A DNA stretch of 64,000 nucleotides, from assembly GCA_039970095.1 (NCBI GenBank), contig JBDVMP010000059.1, positions 1-64,000 on the forward strand. Reading direction: 5' to 3'. Made by a program: the position numbers and the translations under genes. Below the pieces are notes generated by a model. That model was given only the letters and a program-made list of their open reading frames with translations, searched no databases and was not told the origin of the DNA. Below, in pieces: positions 1 through 8,906 of the stretch. Origin of the DNA: JAMZMI01 sp039970095 (GTDB taxonomy: Bacteria > Bacteroidota > Bacteroidia > Cytophagales > Cyclobacteriaceae). Every line of letters begins with the position of its first letter. The first letter of the stretch is position 1.

Positions 1-13
1 AAAGGTGGGGTTT

Positions 14-21
14 TACATTTG
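14..21 (+). promoter_or_regulatory. Bacteroidota -7 promoter box (TACATTTG)
   Basis: TACATTTG matches the Bacteroidota -7 consensus TAnnTTTG and lies 22 bases before the reductase ATG at 44. The matching -33 TTG would fall before base 1, so only half of the promoter is visible. Confidence 0.5.
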
Positions 22-43
22 CAGTAATTTTAGCAAACAGATT

Positions 44-1150
44 ATGGCATTCGGACTTTTTAAGAAAAAGAAAAAAAATAAAAACAACGACTCAAGATAC
101 TTCGATTTGAAGATTAAGGAGGTGGTAAACGTGGCGAAGGACGCTGTGAACGTTGTTTTTGAGAATCCAGGGAGTAGTTTTCAGTATGAGCCGGGGCAGT
201 TCATCACCATCATCGATACGGTAAATGGTGAAAAACTACGTCGCGCGTACTCGCTGTGTACCACGCCGTTTTTGGATTCTAACCCTGCCGTGACTGTAAA
301 AAGGGTTCCCGATGGACGCATGTCCAATCATATCAATGATGATTTCAAGGCTGGAGATGTGGTGCAGGTGATGGAGCCCATGGGCAAGTTCACTACCACT
401 TATGATAACGACACAGTGCGTAAGGCTATCTTCTTTGGTGGAGGTAGTGGTATTACACCCTTATTTTCAATTATGAGGTCGGTGCTAATCAAAGAGAGCT
501 TCAGTAAGGTGGTGCTGGTATATGGGAATCGCAGTGAGGAATATGTCGTTTTTAGAGACGAACTCAATAAGCTCTCAGAAGAGTATGGGGGCAGATTTCA
601 ATTGATTCATATCCTTGAAGAAGATCCAAATGGCCTTACACACCATCATGGCAAACCAACTACAGATATGATCGGTGATATCCTTCAGGAAGTCGGTTTT
701 GGAGATAAGGCGGAGTATTACATCTGTGGGCCACAGCCCATGATGGACGTGGTGAAGGATGGCTTGATCCGCGCAGATGTTGATACTGACAAAATCATGA
801 TGGAGAGTTTCACCGCCGGTGTGACCTCACCTGAGGATCTGATAGATCAGCCAGACCAAACTCCTAATGATGGAGTGGCCAGTGAAGTGACCATTCTGTT
901 GGATGGGGAAGAGTTTGTGGTCAAGGTGTCGGAAGGAAAGCCAATCCTTGATGCGGGGCTTGATGAAAATATTGACATGCCGTATTCGTGCCAGAGTGGA
1001 CTCTGCACAGCGTGCCGTGGCAAATGCCTCGAAGGAGATATCAGCCTTGATGGAGCAGAGGGACTTACTGAAGAAGAAATCAACGAAAACTACAGATTGC
1101 TTTGTGTTGGAAAAGCCTTGACAGACAAGGTGAAAGTGGAGATATGCTAA
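44..1150 (+). CDS. Ferredoxin-NADP reductase-like flavoprotein with C-terminal 2Fe-2S domain (PaaE/flavodoxin reductase type)
   Basis: A three-domain electron-transfer reductase of 368 residues. The FAD-binding barrel carries RxYS (residues 67-70). The NAD(P)-binding fold carries GGGSGITP (about 133-140). The C-terminal plant-type ferredoxin domain has cluster ligands C316, C321, C324 and C354. Such proteins pass electrons from NAD(P)H through FAD to a 2Fe-2S cluster and on to an oxygenase or other acceptor. I chose ATG 44 rather than an upstream in-frame start because it follows the promoter box and begins a normal N-terminus with a lysine-rich tail. No oxygenase gene is nearby, so the partner is unknown. 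The next gene starts 1 base after the stop, so the two are probably cotranscribed. Confidence 0.88.
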   Translation: MAFGLFKKKKKNKNNDSRYFDLKIKEVVNVAKDAVNVVFENPGSSFQYEPGQFITIIDTVNGEKLRRAYSLCTTPFLDSNPAVTVKRVPDGRMSNHINDDFKAGDVVQVMEPMGKFTTTYDNDTVRKAIFFGGGSGITPLFSIMRSVLIKESFSKVVLVYGNRSEEYVVFRDELNKLSEEYGGRFQLIHILEEDPNGLTHHHGKPTTDMIGDILQEVGFGDKAEYYICGPQPMMDVVKDGLIRADVDTDKIMMESFTAGVTSPEDLIDQPDQTPNDGVASEVTILLDGEEFVVKVSEGKPILDAGLDENIDMPYSCQSGLCTACRGKCLEGDISLDGAEGLTEEEINENYRLLCVGKALTDKVKVEIC

Positions 1151-1151
1151 C

Positions 1152-1637
1152 ATGAGTAAGCACTATACCCACTGGGATCGATTCTATCAGAAATTGAATA
1201 TGATATTCAATGGAGTGGTGGCCAGTTCCATGATACCGTTTGCCATTCTTTTTTTGCAAAACCAAAAAGGAGAGTCCTCTCCGCTAATCGAAGAAAATAC
1301 TGTGCTCAAGGTTGGGTTGATCTTGGGTAGCCTTGCCATGCTGGCCCTATCCAACTATTTTGGCCCGAAGTGGATTGCCATAGCGAGGGGACAAAACTCA
1401 ATGGGTGATAAGCTGGGTTCCTACCTGACTCAAAAAATTAAGCACTATGCAACGATAGAAGTAGCCGCTCTGATTGCGTTGATTGGCTTTTTCCTAATGC
1501 AAGAGCAGATATTCAGTTTTGTCTATGTGGGCATATTATTTGTCTTTTCTATGCACCGCCCCACATTTTCCAGAGTGAGCAAGGAACTGAATGTTGACGA
1601 GGAGGAACTGATAAGCTGGTCAAAAAAATCAGAATAG
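1152..1637 (+). CDS. Small integral membrane protein, unknown function
   Basis: 161 residues with about four hydrophobic segments (roughly 20-37, 52-70, 100-115 and 118-135) and a charged C-terminal tail, so probably an inner-membrane protein. The ATG lies 1 base after the stop of the reductase gene, with a GGAGA sequence about 10 bases upstream inside that gene, so translation is likely coupled. I do not recognise a named family. Pairing with a reductase might suggest a role in membrane electron transfer, but no heme- or quinone-binding motif is evident. Confidence 0.7.
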   Translation: MSKHYTHWDRFYQKLNMIFNGVVASSMIPFAILFLQNQKGESSPLIEENTVLKVGLILGSLAMLALSNYFGPKWIAIARGQNSMGDKLGSYLTQKIKHYATIEVAALIALIGFFLMQEQIFSFVYVGILFVFSMHRPTFSRVSKELNVDEEELISWSKKSE

Positions 1638-1679
1638 AAACGATTAATCTGATCTCAGAGGTTATTTGTAAGTTTACTG

Positions 1680-2054
1680 ATGATCTTTAGTAAAATGAAA
1701 TTCACCCCACTCATATTGGCCTTCTGCCTTCTGCTGGCCAGTTGCAAAATAGGCCAGAGCAGCACCGGTCAGACAACCCGCGTGCCCAAAAGTCCCACTG
1801 ATACCACGCTGACTCCAGATGAATGTCTAGTAAACGCCAAAGTGCTCTATGAAGCTGAGCCTGGGATTTATACAATCAGGATTTACGAAGTAAAAGAAGT
1901 TGGTTTTGGCTTTACCCAAAACGTGAATTCAGGCGACAAAATAAATGTCGTAAACCCAATACCTATGGAGGAGGATGCAACCATTGATATAATAGTTCAA
2001 TGGATTGACAATTTAGAAGGCGGATATTACCAGGTGAAAACAGGAGCGGAGTAA
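1680..2054 (+). CDS. Small putative lipoprotein
   Basis: 124 residues with a lipoprotein signal peptide: a hydrophobic stretch ending in LLASC, followed by a Ser/Thr-rich linker. The first ATG is 1680; an internal ATG at 1695 (MKFTPL) gives a more usual signal-peptide length and may be the true start. The mature part is about 95 residues and probably beta-rich (alternating hydrophobic residues, no membrane helix). No family recognised. It sits 42 bases after the membrane-protein gene and 20 bases before the large secreted protein, in the same direction. Confidence 0.65.
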   Translation: MIFSKMKFTPLILAFCLLLASCKIGQSSTGQTTRVPKSPTDTTLTPDECLVNAKVLYEAEPGIYTIRIYEVKEVGFGFTQNVNSGDKINVVNPIPMEEDATIDIIVQWIDNLEGGYYQVKTGAE

Positions 2055-2074
2055 GCTCCAAAGCCCAAAATGTT

Positions 2075-5000
2075 ATGAAAAAAACTGTTTTAGCAGGACT
2101 GGCTATGGCCATCTGCGTGTCACTATTCTCTCAAAATCAAAATGGAGCAGCGCGTCTGGCAAAGCTGCTCAACAAGGCCAAAGCCGAAAGTGGATTGGAA
2201 GCTCCAGAGGATGACCTGGAGTCCCGAAACGCTTTCGAAAAACTGAGGCTGCAAAACCCGGAGACAGGAGAAATACCCGATAATATTCGCAAGCGAGAGA
2301 TTGATTATTTCAACAAAGGTTTAAGAAAGGCCCATCTGCAGGCCAGAGTGGCCGAAGAAAATCTTATTGTCTGGAAGAACAGAGGGCCGTACAATGTCGG
2401 CGGCAGAACAAGAGCACTGGCCATCGATGTGACCAATGAAGATGTGATTTTGGCTGGGGGTGTGTCCGGAGGTGTTTGGCGCACAGATAATGGAGGTGCC
2501 TCTTGGAGCAAGACTACCAGCACTACTGACCTGCAAAGTGTGACTGCCATAGCTCAGGATACCAGAGATGGGCATACCAACGTGTGGTACTATACCACCG
2601 GGGAATGGTCGGGAAACTCGGCTGGTAGCGGCGGAGCACCATACCGAGGCGATGGTGTGTTTAAATCCACCGACGGAGGCCTCACCTGGGCTCAATTGCC
2701 ATCCACTACCACGGACGAGCCCGAAGTAACCAATGTGTTTGACTACAATCATGAGATTGTGGTAAGCCCCACTGATGGAACGATTTTTATTGCCAATTTT
2801 AATGGAATCTATCGATCTACAGATGGTGGTGCATTATGGGATCAATCATACAGTATCAGCGGTTCCGGCTGGACTGATGTTGTCATTGATTCCAATGGTG
2901 TTGTCTATGCCTTTCATAGAAGCAACGGAGTGGTGACATCAACGGACAATGGGGATAGCTGGCAAGAGATTTCTGACTCAAACTTCCCTACTTTCTTTTC
3001 GAGTGCCAGAGGAGAGTTGGCCATAGCTCCATCTGATGAAAATGTGATTTACCTACTCGCCGAAACAAGTGTGAATAGCTCTGGACACGCCCTTTGGAGA
3101 TATGATGGATCAACCGGACAATGGTCTGATAGATCAGACAATATTCCTCAGGAAGGTGGGCATACAGGCGATTTTGATTCGCAAGGCGGATACGACCTTT
3201 TGCTTAAAGTCAAGCCAGACGATGAGGGTTTTGTCATCATTGGCGGTACCAACCTTTACCGATCTACGGACGGTTTTGCCTCTACGGCAAACACCTCATG
3301 GATAGGAGGATATACTCCGAGCAATGACTCCTATGCCACTTATTCTTCTCACCATCCGGACAATCATTGCATGGTTTTTTACCCAAGCAATCCCAATAAG
3401 GCGATTTCAGGAAACGATGGTGGACTGCAGGTCACAAAAGATATCACATCTAATCTGGGAGACGTGGAGCCTGTTGATTGGGATCCCATCAACAACGGGT
3501 ATTTGACTACTCAATCATACGCAGTTTCTGTAGGGCCCGGCGCGATGGTCTTAAGTGGCTTTCAGGATAATGGTACATGGTTCTCTGATTCAGAAGACCC
3601 GAAGCACACGTGGGTTGACCCGTTTAGCGGTGATGGTGCTTACAATGCCATTAGTACTGACGGACTCATGGGGTATGTTTCCTCACAAAATGCGAATGTA
3701 TATCGATTGGAGTACTCGCCGGAAAATCCTGGTACGGCCACAGACTACATCTTCTTTTTCGATGGGGAAGGCAAGAGCCCGCTGTTCATATCTCCATTCT
3801 ATCTCGACCCGCTCGATAATGATATCTTCTACATGGGTGGTATGACCACTTTTCACGTAAATACGAGTGCGGAAACAGGAACTGAAAATACCGGATGGAA
3901 AGAGATTAGCCTGCCAAATGTTTCGGGTAGAATTTCAGAAATCGGCCCTATCGGAAATGGTGATGTTTATGTAGGAACCACAGCGGGTGAATTATTTCTG
4001 GTGACTGACGTGAAGTCAAATTCACCAAGTGTGACGGAAGAAACCAGCAGCCTTTTCTCAGGAAGATACATTTCTGGTATCTCGGTCAATCCTGATGATG
4101 CTGATGAGATTCTGCTGACAGTTTCTAATTATGGAGTTCAAAGCGTATTTCACTCCACAAATGGAGGCTCCTCCTGGGATGCCGTGGGCGGAAATTTGGA
4201 AGAAAATACTGATGGAACAGGTAGCGGCCCTTCTGTAAGGTGTGGCAGAATTGTGGGAAATGGTGAGCTATATATAGTCGCCACTAGCGTAGGGCTTTTT
4301 ACTACAACTACACTGGATGGCAACAATACGGTGTGGGAACAAGAAAACCTGGATGAATTAGGTGCAGTTGTGGTGGAGCATTTGGCTGTTAGAAATACGG
4401 ATGGGTTGGTAGTAGCCGGAACGCACGGTAATGGTGTTTATGCCGCTAAATTTCCGCTTTTTGAAACAGACTTGGGTGTTTCGTCAATTGAATCGCCCAA
4501 TAACGGAGTACTCTCTGCTGCTGAACAAATCAGTGTGGCCGTCACAAACTATGGAGCAAATGAAGTGACGGCTTTTTCTGTAAAATATTCTGTGAACGGA
4601 ACTGTGGAGCAATCTGACGATCTGGAGGTAACATTGGCTTCCGGAGAGACTTATGTGCACCAATTCTCTCAAACGTATGATTTTTCTGTTTCGGGGAGTT
4701 ATGATTTTTCTGCTGAGGTCGAAATCATCGGAGATCAGGTTGTTGAAAATGATGAGCTAACAAAGAATGTAGAAAGTTATGTGTTGGTAGGAGATTTCCC
4801 TTACGCTGAAAGCTTCGAAAGTGGAGCAGGCGGATGGACCACAGAGGGGCTTTGGGAGCTTGGCACACCTGCCCAAACCATCTTGGCTGGAGCATCGGAT
4901 GGTACTCAGGCATGGATGACAGACCTGGATGCGGATTATCCGGATAACACTACCAAAAAATTGCTCACCCCAACTTTCGATTTTTCATCTATGAACAGCC

Positions 5001-6481
5001 CGCAGTTGAGTTTTGATATTAACTACGATATTGAGGTGGGCTGGGATGGCGTGGTGCTGGCATACAGAACTGATTTGGATAATGCCACTTTCACTGTGAT
5101 AGGTAACGAATATGGGACGGAAAACTGGTACCCTGCACTGGCGGATGTCTTTGGTTTTAATGCCTGGACTGGTACGGTCGAAAGCTACACCAAGACAAGA
5201 GCTGATGTGGGTTTTCTGGGAGGTGAGCAGACTGTGCAGTTTGCTTTTATTTTTGCTTCTGATCAATTGGAGCATCAGGAAGGGTTTGCCATGGACGATT
5301 TCCGTATCACAGATGACCTTACGGTAAATAATGAGATTATGATTTCCGTTTCGGAAATATCTGAAAACAATAGTATTAATGATGTAGTAGGCGTGTTATC
5401 AATACCGAATGTTGCTGAATCTGTGGTATATACGATGGTAGCCGGAGAGGGCGATACTGACAATGGAAATTTCACGATCGTTGGAGATGAGGTTTTGGCG
5501 GCAGTTGAGTTGAACCACGAAACTCAGGACCTACACACCATTCGTGTGCAGGGGGTGTCCGGAGCTACTACTGCCACATCAGTTTTTGTGATCTCTGTTT
5601 TGGATGTCAATGAGCCGCTCAATGGTGTACTGCTATCTTCGCAAGAGATAGAAGAAAACAGTGATGTTGGTACCACTGTGGGACTGCTCAGTGCCGATGA
5701 TGAAGATACAGGGGAGGCATTTTCATTTGCTTTTGTGGCTGGTGCAGGTGACGACAATAACGGCGATTTTGGTATTTTCGGATCGCAATTGCGCACCTCT
5801 GAGGCTGTAAATTTTGAAGAGAAAGCGAGTTACTCTGTGCGCATAGAGGCAACTAGTGGCGAAACGAACGAAAAAGCCGAAGAGACATTTGCTATTGCCG
5901 TTTTGGACGCCAATGATGCGCCGGGTGACTTTGTGCTGAGTTCAAATCTTATCCCCGATCTGGAGCCATCAGGATTTGTGGTGGGTGATTTTAGCGCTAC
6001 TGATGAAGATGAGGATGCGGTCATTTTTGATTTTACCGATGGTGATGGTGATGATGATAATATCAGTTTTTCCATATCCGGCACACAGTTGATGACATCC
6101 GTCAATGCGGACTTTGCTACTCAAGAATTGTACAGGGTTTTGGTGGAAGCAAGCGATGGAAAAGGAGGCTTTACTGTGGAGCCATTTGAAGTAAGCGTGG
6201 AAGAAATACTGGGTATGGTTAACCTGGCAAAGCTCGGGGTTTCTATTTCGCCCAATCCAACTGAGGACGTCCTCAACGTCAAAATGGGGAATAAATTTGG
6301 TGGATCATCATCCATAACCATAACCACCTTGGACGGAAAAGAGGTTCTGAAAAAACAGTTCAACAAGACAAATTACGTGGAGAAAGATAAACTTGACCTA
6401 TCGGCTCTGGCCAAAGGAGTTTACATCATTACATTTGATTTTAACGGCAGGACTACCACCGGCCGGGTAGTAAAGAAATAA
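2075..6481 (+). CDS. Large secreted Asp-box/VPS10-like beta-propeller protein with cadherin-like repeats and type IX sorting domain
   Basis: 1468 residues. After a signal peptide (about 1-19) come many Asp-box repeats of the form S-x-D-x-G-x-x-W, for example STDGGLTW and STNGGSSW. These are typical of BNR/sortilin-like propellers and fill about residues 110-800. Next is a CARDB/Ig-like region (about 800-910), a MAM/lectin-like domain beginning near SFESGAGGW (about 910-1080), and about three cadherin-like repeats (about 1085-1385). The last 80 residues form a C-terminal domain starting near ISPNPTEDVLNV and ending in a basic tail, the usual type IX secretion signal. The protein is therefore probably exported and anchored at or released from the cell surface. 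Propeller proteins of this kind bind or cleave glycans or peptides, but I see no catalytic motif that fixes the activity. The gene ends at a hairpin terminator. Confidence 0.85.
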   Translation: MKKTVLAGLAMAICVSLFSQNQNGAARLAKLLNKAKAESGLEAPEDDLESRNAFEKLRLQNPETGEIPDNIRKREIDYFNKGLRKAHLQARVAEENLIVWKNRGPYNVGGRTRALAIDVTNEDVILAGGVSGGVWRTDNGGASWSKTTSTTDLQSVTAIAQDTRDGHTNVWYYTTGEWSGNSAGSGGAPYRGDGVFKSTDGGLTWAQLPSTTTDEPEVTNVFDYNHEIVVSPTDGTIFIANFNGIYRSTDGGALWDQSYSISGSGWTDVVIDSNGVVYAFHRSNGVVTSTDNGDSWQEISDSNFPTFFSSARGELAIAPSDENVIYLLAETSVNSSGHALWRYDGSTGQWSDRSDNIPQEGGHTGDFDSQGGYDLLLKVKPDDEGFVIIGGTNLYRSTDGFASTANTSWIGGYTPSNDSYATYSSHHPDNHCMVFYPSNPNKAISGNDGGLQVTKDITSNLGDVEPVDWDPINNGYLTTQSYAVSVGPGAMVLSGFQDNGTWFSDSEDPKHTWVDPFSGDGAYNAISTDGLMGYVSSQNANVYRLEYSPENPGTATDYIFFFDGEGKSPLFISPFYLDPLDNDIFYMGGMTTFHVNTSAETGTENTGWKEISLPNVSGRISEIGPIGNGDVYVGTTAGELFLVTDVKSNSPSVTEETSSLFSGRYISGISVNPDDADEILLTVSNYGVQSVFHSTNGGSSWDAVGGNLEENTDGTGSGPSVRCGRIVGNGELYIVATSVGLFTTTTLDGNNTVWEQENLDELGAVVVEHLAVRNTDGLVVAGTHGNGVYAAKFPLFETDLGVSSIESPNNGVLSAAEQISVAVTNYGANEVTAFSVKYSVNGTVEQSDDLEVTLASGETYVHQFSQTYDFSVSGSYDFSAEVEIIGDQVVENDELTKNVESYVLVGDFPYAESFESGAGGWTTEGLWELGTPAQTILAGASDGTQAWMTDLDADYPDNTTKKLLTPTFDFSSMNSPQLSFDINYDIEVGWDGVVLAYRTDLDNATFTVIGNEYGTENWYPALADVFGFNAWTGTVESYTKTRADVGFLGGEQTVQFAFIFASDQLEHQEGFAMDDFRITDDLTVNNEIMISVSEISENNSINDVVGVLSIPNVAESVVYTMVAGEGDTDNGNFTIVGDEVLAAVELNHETQDLHTIRVQGVSGATTATSVFVISVLDVNEPLNGVLLSSQEIEENSDVGTTVGLLSADDEDTGEAFSFAFVAGAGDDNNGDFGIFGSQLRTSEAVNFEEKASYSVRIEATSGETNEKAEETFAIAVLDANDAPGDFVLSSNLIPDLEPSGFVVGDFSATDEDEDAVIFDFTDGDGDDDNISFSISGTQLMTSVNADFATQELYRVLVEASDGKGGFTVEPFEVSVEEILGMVNLAKLGVSISPNPTEDVLNVKMGNKFGGSSSITITTLDGKEVLKKQFNKTNYVEKDKLDLSALAKGVYIITFDFNGRTTTGRVVKK

Positions 6482-6500
6482 GAAATGTATTACGTACGTA

Positions 6501-6528
6501 AAAGAGGTTGCCTTTAGGTAATCTCTTT
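6501..6528. terminator. Hairpin terminator overlapping a convergent stop codon
   Basis: A 12-base-pair stem (6501-6512 with 6517-6528, two G-T pairs) closes a TTTA loop and is followed by T-rich sequence (ttgtttg) on the + strand. It ends the secreted-protein transcript. The stop codon of the convergent permease gene (6514-6516, - strand) lies in its loop, so the same hairpin may serve both directions. Confidence 0.7.
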
Positions 6529-8739
6529 TTGTTTGTTGGAGTTCACGAATAGGATGTTTCCAACATCATCATACCCATCAAAGACCTCAGTGCCAAGTTG
6601 CTTCACTGCTTCACTTCTGAAACCCACGATAGTGAGGTCCGCATCTACAGATTTTTCGTTGATCACCTCTCTGTTGCGCAGGGTTTCTTCCCGTTCTATT
6701 ACCTCCACATTGTTCGGGGAAATCGGCAGCCTTCCTTCCTTGATTTGCTGCAGTAGTTTTTCGCGTTGTTCTTTGATGTCCTTGGCCGGGTAGATCGCAA
6801 AGATCTTTATTTCGGCCTCCTTCCAATCGGGGTGACCCATGATTACAAACCCCATCAGGATCATGAGGTTGGCGTTTTCAAAGTCATTGTGAGTGATCCA
6901 GATGTGGATTTCCTTGTGATAGCCAAAGCCCTTTTCGCTGCTTGCCAGCACACAGATATCAAAGTCTGCGGCTTTCACCAGGTGCATGTTCTCTACTATC
7001 TCATCAGTGCATCCACCCAATGTTCTCGAGTACTCAAATAGGTACATATTCGACTCTTTACCGGAAACACTTGGCATCTGAATGGACTGTGCGATGGCCG
7101 TGGTAAAAGACGGACTGATGATAGTGTCAATATAAACGTTGCTTTTTGATGCTTCAGCTTTGTCTATGAGCCGCTCAAGCGTAGTTCGCGCTTCAGCGTG
7201 AGTGTCACGGGACACATAGCCCTTGATGAAATGCAGGAAGGTGCCGAACCCATATCGGTGCGAAACCCAGCGGATCAGATCAAATCCTGCAGAGCGCTTA
7301 AATGAATCGGAAGAGATGCAAATAAGCGATGGTCTCCACGTACTCACATGCTCTTTGTCTGCCTTTTGGAGAAAGACCTGCAGCTCTCTGCTGAGCTGAA
7401 AAATTACGCCCTGAAAAATCTTGGCCATGCCTTGCTTGTTTTCATTGTAGTAAGTGATGCCAAAATAAATAAGCACCATGATCACGATAGAGCTTACGGC
7501 ATAGAGCGGATTGATCTTGAACATCAGATATACGCACATCAACGCTCCGAGCAGTGATAAATACCACTTTGATTTGAAGGCAGGGCGGTAAGAAGGGTCT
7601 GCCGCAAAATGCTGAAGGAATGAGATCAAACAAATGGCTCCATAGGTTACCATAAAGAACATGGAGATGATTTCAGCAACCGCGTTTACATCACCTACAG
7701 ACACAAACACTGCGGCAATGATGATGGTCAGCAAAGTAGCATTTAGAGGTTCATTGTTTTTAGCGGTACCTTTTTTCAGCACCTGGTTGACTTGATCTGC
7801 CGGAAATATTTTATCACTGGCGAGGGCCTGTAAAGTACGCGGCGCTACCATAATGGATCCGAGTGCTGATGAAACGGTTGCGGCGGCCAGGCCTATTGGT
7901 ATGATTGGGCCCCAGAGTGCGATCTTGGACATGACGAGCTGGTCGGTGGTCAGATCCTCGGGTGAGGCTGCCATGCTCAATTTGTAAGCAATGAATATGT
8001 AAATGACCATACCCGAAACTGTAGCAGCCAAAGTGCCGAGCGGAATAGATTTTTTGGGTTCTCTGAGGTCTCCAGACAATCCCACCCCTGCCGTCATTCC
8101 GGTGAAGGCGGGAAAAATAATAGCAAAAACATAGAAGAAAGAATCCGGCCTGTCAATGGTTTTGAACACATCAAATCCGATGGTGGTTTGAGAATACTCC
8201 GTAGTGCCGGCAAAGAAAAAGATGAGTGAAACCAACAGAGTGGCCACCACAAAGTAGAGCGCTTTCATGCCCAGGTCTGCTCCTTTGGTGATCATGACAA
8301 TGCTAATGACAAACAGAGCCGGGAGGCTGATGAGCCGCTTGTCGGTAATGAGAATATCGTATTGAGAGGCTACCCAATCGATGACAGGGTCGAAAGCTTC
8401 CGCGAAAGCGATGATATAAAACGCTACACTGATGGCCTGAGATAAATAAAGTGCAATACCGATAGCTGCCCCGATGTTGATGCCGAAAGACCTGGAAATG
8501 ATGAAATATTCTCCACCGCCTTCTACCTTTTGGTTTGTGGCGATCTCCGCAATGGCCATAGCTGTGGGGATCGTGACCAGGTGGCCGATAATCACTATGG
8601 CTACCGTGCCTAAGAAGCCCACACTGCCTACTGCATAGCCAAAACGCAGGAACATGACCGCACCCAAAATGGTGGAAATGGCGGTGAGGAAAACAGGAGC
8701 AGTGCCAAAGTTGGCTTTTGCTTTTGCGAGGTTTGTCAT
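6514..8739 (-). CDS. SLC12/cation-chloride-cotransporter-like APC superfamily permease
   Basis: 741 residues. About twelve membrane segments occupy residues 15-430. The first helices carry STILGAVMFLRFGYAVG and the loop GGGEYFIISRSFG, which resemble the conserved N-terminal region of SLC12 (Na-K-Cl / K-Cl cotransporter) proteins rather than ordinary amino-acid permeases. The C-terminal 270 residues form a soluble regulatory domain, as in that family. The likely role is electroneutral cation-chloride or amino-acid movement across the inner membrane; the substrate cannot be read from sequence. The gene stands alone between a hairpin shared with the upstream convergent gene and a strong palindromic terminator. 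Confidence 0.8.
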   Translation of the reverse strand: MTNLAKAKANFGTAPVFLTAISTILGAVMFLRFGYAVGSVGFLGTVAIVIIGHLVTIPTAMAIAEIATNQKVEGGGEYFIISRSFGINIGAAIGIALYLSQAISVAFYIIAFAEAFDPVIDWVASQYDILITDKRLISLPALFVISIVMITKGADLGMKALYFVVATLLVSLIFFFAGTTEYSQTTIGFDVFKTIDRPDSFFYVFAIIFPAFTGMTAGVGLSGDLREPKKSIPLGTLAATVSGMVIYIFIAYKLSMAASPEDLTTDQLVMSKIALWGPIIPIGLAAATVSSALGSIMVAPRTLQALASDKIFPADQVNQVLKKGTAKNNEPLNATLLTIIIAAVFVSVGDVNAVAEIISMFFMVTYGAICLISFLQHFAADPSYRPAFKSKWYLSLLGALMCVYLMFKINPLYAVSSIVIMVLIYFGITYYNENKQGMAKIFQGVIFQLSRELQVFLQKADKEHVSTWRPSLICISSDSFKRSAGFDLIRWVSHRYGFGTFLHFIKGYVSRDTHAEARTTLERLIDKAEASKSNVYIDTIISPSFTTAIAQSIQMPSVSGKESNMYLFEYSRTLGGCTDEIVENMHLVKAADFDICVLASSEKGFGYHKEIHIWITHNDFENANLMILMGFVIMGHPDWKEAEIKIFAIYPAKDIKEQREKLLQQIKEGRLPISPNNVEVIEREETLRNREVINEKSVDADLTIVGFRSEAVKQLGTEVFDGYDDVGNILFVNSNKQKEIT

Positions 8740-8841
8740 AGCTTATTTGAGGACTAAAGCTATGAACTAAAACGGATTATTAAAGTTGCGTTTGGATGTT
8801 TTTCGTCGAAATCTTGAAATGAAATACTGCTGCGAAAAAGA

Positions 8842-8887
8842 AAACCGACAGGTCGGGTGTCTGCACAGACACCCGACCTGTCGGTTT
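8842..8887 (-). terminator. Strong palindromic terminator (22-bp arms, 2-base centre)
   Basis: Arms at 8842-8863 and 8866-8887 are perfect inverted repeats with core CCGACAGGTCGGGTG. Read on the - strand the hairpin follows the stop of the gene at 8907-10028 and is followed by TTTTCTTTTTC, a good intrinsic terminator. Its perfection and length are more than termination needs, so it may also be a dispersed palindromic element. No second copy occurs in this window. Confidence 0.75.
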
Positions 8888-8906
8888 ATAGATGGTACTT
8901 TAAATG

